DNA from: Aspergillus flavus
Lineage: Eukaryota; Ascomycota; Eurotiomycetes; Eurotiales; Aspergillaceae
NCBI RefSeq assembly: GCF_009017415.1
Contig: NC_092406.1
Coordinates: 5,208,001 to 5,272,000 of the forward strand
Length of the DNA stretch: 64,000 nucleotides
Direction: 5' to 3'
The notes below the pieces were generated by a model that was not told the DNA's origin, ran no database searches, and saw nothing but the letters and a program-made list of their open reading frames with translations. A program made the position numbers and the translations under genes. The stretch's first letter is position 1. Every line of letters begins with the position of its first letter. Below are positions 57,813 to 64,000 of this stretch, piece after piece.

Positions 57813-58815
57813 TCAATGGGGAATGAATGCCCAAAGGGAAAGCAGCAGTTTTTTACCCTGTCGAAAAGTAGGGAGAGTGTGTACACCGCACGAAACAAGT
57901 CATTGTGTGTTTTATTTTCGTCCGGCGGATACGTGGAATTAAGTACTCAACTTGTCGGGCTGACTTCTATATTAGAGGCTTGCCTAATCGGTGTTGGAAT
58001 GTTTTGCAAGGGGAGGGGAAGAGGGGTTGGTTTTTGGGTCTTGTCCCCGGATTACCCAATATCGGTAAAGTGTTGGCCGCAAACCGTTCATCCAGCGATC
58101 AATTAGCGTCCCGTTTGGCTCCACTTCCTCAACTCTCTTCGAGTTATGAATATCAATAGTATTAATATTAATCTGAATCAGTAATGGACCCTCAATAATC
58201 CAATGGTCAGACAAATGGAGTCCCTTCCCTCTTTTCCTCTTTTTTCCTCTTTTTGCCTAATTTCTCCCTAGTTCTCGGAGAATTCCTGGTATTTTCTAGG
58301 GGAGGCAAGGAGTCAATAGGAATGACATCAGCCAAGTACGACGTACTGAAAGATTTAGCGAAGGATTCGATTCTCAGGCACCGTTGATCTATTCCTTCAT
58401 CGGGTGCCTTCTATTCCTCGCTATAATTCCATCCGGGGGTAGTATCTGAGTAGTTGCGTAATTATGGTCTACCGAGAAGCATTATTGGCGGAGAATATAT
58501 ACAAGCTTCTGTCAGGAGAATTTCCTATTGGGGCAGCGACTGACACATCCGTAGACGCGAAATCGTTCCTCTTCCTCCAGAAGCCGATCCTCCTCCACAT
58601 TTTTGCGATTTTGGCGAACAAGCTTCGTGCTGGGGCGCAGATCGAAGAATCTCGGTACATCTGCCACTGAAAGTTTAGCGAAAGTCTGATCGATATCGTC
58701 GAAATGTAGCGATAAGTAGAAAGTATACGTGATCAGTATAGTAGTCTGTAAACATTGGTGGGGGCTATGTATCATAATTTTTTTTTTTTTTTTTTTCAAG
58801 AAAATATCCCCGACA
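57813..58815. promoter_or_regulatory. Divergent promoter GH78 / GH28
   Basis: 1.0 kb shared upstream region. Possible carbon-catabolite (CreA-like SYGGRG) matches CCGGGG occur near 58045-58050 (minus orientation) and 58433-58438. A CCNCCAA-type pectin-regulator match (TTGGTGG on the plus strand) is at 58755-58761, about 55 bp upstream of the GH28 start. A T19 run lies at 58778-58796. Motif matches this short occur by chance, so regulation by CreA or a GaaR/RhaR-type activator is inference. Confidence 0.3.
58778..58796. repeat. T19 homopolymer before GH28 start
   Basis: Nineteen consecutive T residues ending 19 bp before the GH28 ATG, in the leader or core promoter. Confidence 0.9.
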
Positions 58816-60278
58816 ATGCGTTGGCTGAGTACTCCTCTTGTCGCGGTTTCCCTGTCGCTAGGGTTATCTGCTATCAGCCATGCGTCCCAGATCGACCGCA
58901 AGGGCAATATCTGCACGGTCAAAGCGAATGGTAATCAGACGGACGATGTGCCGAGACTCCTGGAAGCGTTTCGGAAATGTGGCAACGGGGGCACCATTGT
59001 CTTCCGCGAAGACCAGTCGTATTGGATCGCTTCGCGCTTGAATCCAATCCTTAGTGATGTGACAATTGAATGGCGGGGGAAATGGACGGTGCGACTCTCC
59101 ATGCATTTGACACTCCATACCATGTGCAACTAACAGAAACCTCTCCCCTACAGTTCTCTGATGATTTAGATTACTGGCGCAATCACTCTTACCCTGTTGC
59201 TTTCCAGAACCATGCTGCGGGCTTCGTGATCACCGGACGCAACATCACCATCGATGGATACGGCACTGGAGGTATCGATGGCAACGGCAATGTCTGGTAT
59301 ACCGCAGAAGCGGGTAACACTCAGCCCGGAAGATCGATGCCCTTCGTCTTCTGGAACGTCTCGGACGTCCACGTTGACAATTTCTACGTGAAGGACCCGC
59401 AGCTTTGGGCCCTCAATATCATGAACGGCACTAATATGCAGTTTAACAATATCACCTGCAATGCGACAGCAGTGGATGCACCTTACGGAGAGAACTGGGT
59501 TCAAAACACAGATGGGTTTGGTAATTAAAGCTATGCTTCCTATTTCAATGTGCATAGACTAGCACGTATCGTCCGACAGACACAATGGACGCGAGAAACA
59601 TCCGTCTCACCAACTTCGTATACCAAGGCGGAGACGACTGCATAGCTATCAAACCCAGATCCTACGATATTAATATTCACAACGTCACCTGTCGCGGCGG
59701 CAATGGCATCGCCATCGGCAGTTTGGGTCAATATAAAGAAGATTCGAGCGTAGATAATGTACGAATCGACAAGTTCAAGTTACGTATCCTCCTTCTTCAT
59801 GGCTATATGCCATGTCAACAGCTAGTAACGAAAACAGATCATCCGATACAACGATGACATGCACGGCAGCGCCTACATCAAGACATGGACTGGCGTCCCC
59901 ACCCCGCAGGATTCCTACGACAGTGCCGGTCTCCCCCGCGGCGGCGGCCGGGGCAATGTCAGTAATCTCATTTTCTCGAACTTTGAGGCTCAGGGTGCCA
60001 ATATAGGTCCTACGATCAATCAAAACCAGGGTGACAACGGCTCGTACTCTGGTACGAGTCTGATGACCGTTTCTGACATTACTTTTGCCAATTGCACGGG
60101 CTATGTTACCAACGAAGGCGAGGTGACTTCAACTGTCACCTGTTCTGAGAACCATCCTTGTTATGATATTTACTATGACAATGTGGTTTTGTATCAGGGG
60201 AAGAATGCATCTGAGCCTGGAATAGGCTCTTGCAAGTGGACCACTGACAACGGGGTCCACGGACTAGAGGGATGCTGA
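58816..60278 (+). CDS. rgxB: GH28 exo-(rhamno)galacturonase, RgxB-like; splice doubt
   Basis: Exons 58816-59088, 59154-59520, 59580-about 59779 and 59838-60278 would encode about 426 residues. A signal peptide (LVAVSLSLGLSAISHAS) precedes a right-handed beta-helix with GH28 catalytic blocks: N209-T210-D211 in NTDGFDT, D232-D233 in GGDDC, GNGIAIGSLGQY, and YNDDMHGSAYIKTW containing the IK of the RIK motif. Asn stands where polygalacturonases usually have the GHG histidine; I recall this for RgxB-like enzymes but cannot verify it. The predicted role is exo-acting release of galacturonic acid (or rhamnose-linked units) from pectin. At intron 3 the expected junction KFK/IIRYNDD has no GT donor in phase: TTCAAGTTACG lacks one G. 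The best canonical alternative (donor at 59759) deletes seven residues, VRIDKFK. The gene may therefore be impaired. Confidence 0.8.
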
Positions 60279-60895
60279 ACCTGCCAGTAAATCCGTCAGT
60301 GCTTACATGATTGAACATATGATCAGAGATACGTACATAATTCGTCAATAGTTACTCAATATCACAAAGTCCGCTGGTAAGATAATTGAGAACTGGCACG
60401 AAAATTGCCCGATAAGAATTAGATCGCTCTTCCACTTGGTAGCGACATCGGTATCGAGAAAGATAAAATCTGCTCGTTGAGAGTACACACAACAAAAAGG
60501 CTGAATAATTCAGGTGACACAAGAAATAAGCGATTGAGTTAGCATTAACTGACCAGTCCTGTTACTCAATTGCACGCTGGTTGCCGACATCCCCCTCCAC
60601 GGATGCAAAGCTCATACTAAGCGCGAATCACGTCAGGCTAACCCGCCGAAACCCCAATCACCTCAAAGACTGATATCTCAACAATCGAGCGACAACCGTT
60701 CGAACAGTTTAGTTACTATGTCGAAACTGTGGGGTATCTTTGCGCAACGGATGCTGAGAAATAGTGCAGGTGTCAGTCAACTATAAGTAAGGGCGATAGA
60801 GAGGTGTATGGATTAGAATGTCTGGATACTTTCTTTTTTTTCTCATAAACTACCAATTGGACCTTTTCATTAACTCTCAATTAAATTATAATACC
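60279..60895. other. Intergenic: GH28 3' flank, FMO promoter
   Basis: 617 bp tandem spacer. No TATA or operator could be assigned with confidence; nothing else seen. Confidence 0.6.
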
Positions 60896-62323
60896 ATGGG
60901 TCCCCGATACCGCAGCGTAGCAGTCATTGGCACCGGTCCATCTGGTGTTTCTGCCGTCAAAGCCTTGAATGATGAGAAGATCTTCGACACCATTCGCGTC
61001 TTCGAACGACGAGACCGAGTCGGAGGTCTCTGGCACTATGACCCAATCCCCGATCCCTTTCCGACCTCTACTTCGTCAAGTGTGAAGCAGAGCAAAATCC
61101 CATTAAGCTTCCCAACCTTCACACCCCCAGTACCTGAAGACACAACAGCGCGCACAGCCATCTACGACACCCTTGACAGCAATGTCGGGGCTGGAGCCAT
61201 GGCATTCACACATTCCTCGTTTCCAGAGGTCAATTCCGCCCTATCAGTCAGGCAATATGGGAAGTCGAATCCCTCCCGTCCGTTCCGGGTTGTGTCTTCA
61301 TACCTAGAAGACCTCTTTAAGGAGTATCTTCACCTCGTCTCTTTCAATACAACAGTAGAGAGAGTAGAAAAGGAAGATGACAAATGGACCATCACGCTCC
61401 GGAAACGAGGTCAGTTTCACAATAACCAGCCAGCAGATTACTGGTGGCAAGAACACTTCGATGCCGTGGTAATCGCATCAGGACATTACAACGTCCCCTG
61501 GATCCCGGACATAGCTGGTTTGGACCAGGCCGCTAGTACCCATCCTACCAAGTTCGAACACTCAAAGGCATTCCGCTCAGCGAACGATTACGTCGATAAG
61601 AAAGTTATCGTGGTCGGTGGGAGCATATCCTCCGCCGATCTGGTAGCGGATCTACACCCCATCGTCAAGGGCCCACTATATCTCTCCCTACGAGGCAAAA
61701 ACGAGGCCTTGCAAGCTGCCTGGGACCTTCCCAATGTCGAGGGAAAGCCGACGATTGAGCGCGTCCAAACAACAGAAAGAGGAATCAATGTGATCTTCGC
61801 GGACGGGAGTGTCGTCGAGAACGTGGACAAGCTCATATTCGCAACGGGTTTCAAGCTCGCCTATCCGTTCCTCAGTCCCAATCCTACCACGCCTAACAAC
61901 CGCGTAGCCGGGTTCTACCAACATGTGTTCAAGATCGGAGACCCGTCGTTAGCACTGGTAGGCCAGGTGCGAGCGGCCATTAGCTTCCGGGTCTATGAAT
62001 ATCAGGCTGTCGCTGTGGCACGGTATTTCGCCGGTCGGAATGCAAAGGCTTTGCCTAGTCCGCAGGAGCAGGATCTGTGGGAGGTCGAGCGGTTGAAGTA
62101 TAAGGGTCCGAGTTCCCTCTTCCATGAGATTAAGCCTGACTTCAAGGAGTATTTTGATTTCCTCCGGGACTTAGCGGGCCCGCCTGCGCCGGGGACAACT
62201 GCTTATGAGCTGCCGCCGTGGGATGATAAATGGGCTGAGTTGGGATTCGGGGTTTTGGGTCTGAAAGATCAATACTGGAGATCTTTGAAAGCTGCTGCCG
62301 AACAAGTGAGGGCCAAGTTGTAG
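60896..62323 (+). CDS. Flavin-containing monooxygenase
   Basis: Intronless, 475 residues. The FAD-binding Rossmann motif GTGPSG is at 12-17 and the GGLW motif at 43-46. The FMO identifying sequence region reads ASGHYNVPWIP, an NADPH-binding VVGGSISSADL follows, and FATGFKLAYPF is the late ATG motif. It should use NADPH and O2 to oxygenate a soft nucleophile (S or N) on a small molecule; thiol-specific FMOs of fungi are the closest functional analogues. The substrate is unknown. The frame extends 26 codons further up to another ATG at 60818, but ATG at 60896 immediately precedes the Rossmann strand and fits the family start. Confidence 0.9.
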   Translation: MGPRYRSVAVIGTGPSGVSAVKALNDEKIFDTIRVFERRDRVGGLWHYDPIPDPFPTSTSSSVKQSKIPLSFPTFTPPVPEDTTARTAIYDTLDSNVGAGAMAFTHSSFPEVNSALSVRQYGKSNPSRPFRVVSSYLEDLFKEYLHLVSFNTTVERVEKEDDKWTITLRKRGQFHNNQPADYWWQEHFDAVVIASGHYNVPWIPDIAGLDQAASTHPTKFEHSKAFRSANDYVDKKVIVVGGSISSADLVADLHPIVKGPLYLSLRGKNEALQAAWDLPNVEGKPTIERVQTTERGINVIFADGSVVENVDKLIFATGFKLAYPFLSPNPTTPNNRVAGFYQHVFKIGDPSLALVGQVRAAISFRVYEYQAVAVARYFAGRNAKALPSPQEQDLWEVERLKYKGPSSLFHEIKPDFKEYFDFLRDLAGPPAPGTTAYELPPWDDKWAELGFGVLGLKDQYWRSLKAAAEQVRAKL

Positions 62324-62855
62324 GGATATGTATATATAGCCATGTGAGATGGATTTGGATGTGCTAGAACCGTTGCTAAATTAGAAGTCGACAATCTGCT
62401 GAGATATCGGATTTCTGCAAAGGCAAGACAAAATTTTCAGTTGCCCTTTGAATGCCAAATAAGTAGCCAACAAGCCTCTGGCAGTCAGCATCAGCAACCT
62501 CAATGGCCATGCCACGACAACAACAACAATTCCCCACTAAACGAAAACCAGGTACAGGGACTACTTACTACATACATCGCAAACCCACCAATCAAAAACA
62601 CACCAAATCTACAAGAAAAACGAACCAATCGAATAATTCCGCGCGGGGCGAACCAAACAAAACCTAAATTCAATCCAAAAGTAAAAAACCAGTGGAACAC
62701 TCCAAACGAACCAATCTTTAACGTCGGATTTCTTATCACCCCAATCCGTAACATTTATCATTATCACCATCCCACTTTACCGCAACCTCCCAGAGTACTC
62801 AACAACCACAACAACAACCACCTCGTCCTCGAACCTACTTCCCACCAAAGCCACA
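62324..62855. other. Intergenic: FMO 3' flank, DUF4202 promoter
   Basis: 532 bp, A- and C-rich on the plus strand, so long chance frames open across it. No gene supported. Confidence 0.6.
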
Positions 62856-63443
62856 ATGGACAAATACACAAAAGCCCTCGAGCTAATCGACGCCGCGCAC
62901 GCGCAAGACCCCAAAACCATCACCCCTCCGGACTCCCCCATACCAATTCCCTACGAACTCCACTACGCCAACAAAATGACCAAATACCTTTCCCTGCGCT
63001 GTCCCTCCGCGCCAGACACCCTCCGTCTCGCTATTCGTGCCCAGCATCTCAAGCGCTGGGAGGTGCCGCGGTCTTCGTATCCTATGACCAAAATCGGGTA
63101 TCATTCCTGGCGGAGTGGATTGCAGAAGAGGCAGGCGGAGATCGCGGAGGGGATTTGTTTGGAGGCGGGCTATTCGGCGGAGGAGGCGGGGAGGGTGGCG
63201 GCGTTGGTGAGGAAGGAGGGTTTGAAGAGTGATTCGGAGACACAGGTGTTGGAAGATGTGGCTTGTTTGGTGTTTTTGGATGATCAGTTTGAGGAGTTTG
63301 AGAAGGGGTATGAGGAGGAGAAGGTCTTGGGGATCTTGAGGAAGACGTGGGCTAAGATGTCGGATGAGGGGCGCAATTTGGCTTTGAAGATTGACATGTC
63401 TGAGAGGGCGAAGGACTTGGTTGGGAAGGCTTTGAAAGGCTAA
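62856..63443 (+). CDS. DUF4202 protein
   Basis: Intronless, 195 residues, soluble and mostly helical. It matches the DUF4202 family found in fungi and bacteria: ALELIDAAHAQDP, YELHYANKMTKYL, IRAQHLKRWEVPRSSYP, RLAIRAQ and LEDVACLVFLDDQFEEF. The His and Asp residues in these blocks (AQHLKRW; LEDVACLVFLDDQ) resemble an HD-domain-like metal site. A hydrolase role is only inference. The start is at MDKYTKALELIDAAH, the usual N-terminus. Confidence 0.85.
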   Translation: MDKYTKALELIDAAHAQDPKTITPPDSPIPIPYELHYANKMTKYLSLRCPSAPDTLRLAIRAQHLKRWEVPRSSYPMTKIGYHSWRSGLQKRQAEIAEGICLEAGYSAEEAGRVAALVRKEGLKSDSETQVLEDVACLVFLDDQFEEFEKGYEEEKVLGILRKTWAKMSDEGRNLALKIDMSERAKDLVGKALKG

Positions 63444-63634
63444 ATTTATGCTTTCTCTTATTATTGTATATAATGTTGTTCAATGGTATGTTCTTCAAGT
63501 GGAGATGTTATATTGTGATGTCTATTGGATATTATGCGTTTATTAGTAGAATCGAGTATCATCATTAATTTTCCCCTCCTGAACGCCCGTCGCTGTCTAT
63601 TATGCCCATAAAATCAAGAAACGACCAAAGATAC

Positions 63635-64000
63635 TCAAGCACCACCACCGAACATCCTTAGCAGAGCAATCGCAGCTCCCGCCGCGACACCACCAACAAA
63701 GCACATCTGCACTCCACCCTTAATGCCCGCAGCAATGTTCTCTCTTCCCTGCCACCCTCTTACCACACACGTCTTGACATACCCAAAGGCCAGCAACGTA
63801 ATTGCCATCACCCCAATACTCCAGTAAAGAGCGACAATAACTTGACTGAAGATGAAGTACGGTATAAGCGGAATAAATCCACCAACAAAGTAACCCAGCG
63901 CAAGCGTAATAGCCGAGATCCAAGCTTGGTTACAATCCGGCTCGGACTCCTTATGATAAAACGTGATGAGGAAGTCTAGAAGTCGGTCATGAGAGGCGTG
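63635..64000 (-). CDS. Ccc1/VIT-type vacuolar iron transporter, C-terminal part
   Basis: The last 121 codons of a gene that continues beyond the window edge. Three hydrophobic segments are visible (ISAITLALGYFVGGFIPLIP, VIVALYWSIGVMAITLLAFG, GGVQMCFVGGVAAGAAIALL), with ENIAAGIKGG between the last two, as in the VIT1/CCC1 (DUF125) family. These proteins move Fe2+/Mn2+ into the vacuole and protect against iron toxicity. The N-terminal helices and metal-binding domain lie outside, so completeness cannot be judged. Confidence 0.88.
   Translation of the reverse strand, partial: HASHDRLLDFLITFYHKESEPDCNQAWISAITLALGYFVGGFIPLIPYFIFSQVIVALYWSIGVMAITLLAFGYVKTCVVRGWQGRENIAAGIKGGVQMCFVGGVAAGAAIALLRMFGGGA

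Noticed and set aside
62441..63232. 263-codon plus-strand frame overlapping the DUF4202 gene
   Set aside because: TTG-led, low-complexity (Asn/Pro/Gln then Gly-rich); shadow of leader and DUF4202 frame.

Overview
The window reads as a gene-dense euchromatic stretch of a filamentous ascomycete, very probably an Aspergillus or close Eurotiales relative. The reasons are short introns (about 45-175 nt) with GTRNGT donors and CTAAC-type branch sites, monocistronic genes on both strands, a gene about every 2.5-3 kb, and products typical of that group (GrrA F-box protein, a CaaX cell-end-marker receptor-like protein, GH78 and GH28 pectinolytic enzymes, fungus-type Pff1 and Aim18). No tRNA, rRNA, CRISPR array or intact transposon was found. 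All functions below are read from sequence by family recognition, with no database search.

Layout. 1-2.9 kb: no convincing gene, with a C22 tract. 2.9-8.5 kb (-): vacuolar M28 metalloprotease (Pff1 type) and SCF F-box/LRR protein GrrA. 9.9-11.9 kb (-): acyl-CoA synthetase-like AMP-binding enzyme. 13.3-14.4 kb (-): ribosomal protein uL13 (L16). 15.3-18.9 kb: divergent serine palmitoyltransferase subunit 2 (-) and a calcineurin-like phosphoesterase (+). 18.9-23.9 kb: gene-poor, with one doubtful small gene. 23.9-25.6 kb (+): J-domain protein with an SR-like disordered tail. 26.8-29.6 kb (-): AP-1 gamma-adaptin. 30.4-32.4 kb (+): sterol O-acyltransferase. 32.9-34.4 kb (-): SLC35F6-like transporter. 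35.3-40.1 kb (-): Mediator subunit 15. 42.8-44.9 kb (+): LMBR1/LMBRD2-like membrane protein. 45.3-46.1 kb (-): a decayed kinase-like pseudogene. 46.8-48.0 kb (+): membrane-anchored Ubl-BAG co-chaperone. 50.5-52.2 kb (+): prenylated TeaR-like protein. 53.1-55.3 kb: convergent glutaredoxin (+) and Aim18 (-). 55.6-60.3 kb: divergent GH78 rhamnosidase (-) and GH28 exo-galacturonase-like enzyme (+), a small pectin side-chain module. 60.9-64 kb: flavin monooxygenase (+), DUF4202 protein (+) and the 3' end of a Ccc1/VIT iron transporter (-).

Most genes are housekeeping: trafficking (AP-1, Pff1), lipid metabolism (SPT2, Are2, acyl-CoA synthetase), proteostasis (GrrA, J-domain, BAG), transcription (Med15), translation (uL13) and redox (Grx). 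They show no shared pathway. The only locally coordinated group is the GH78/GH28 pair around one 1-kb divergent promoter. I found no clear undescribed biological system. The points most worth a second look are a pseudogene shattered into at least six reading-frame segments, a GC-AG intron needed to join the GH78 exons, an apparently damaged splice donor in the GH28 gene, and an in-frame non-AUG leader on glutaredoxin that looks like a mitochondrial presequence.
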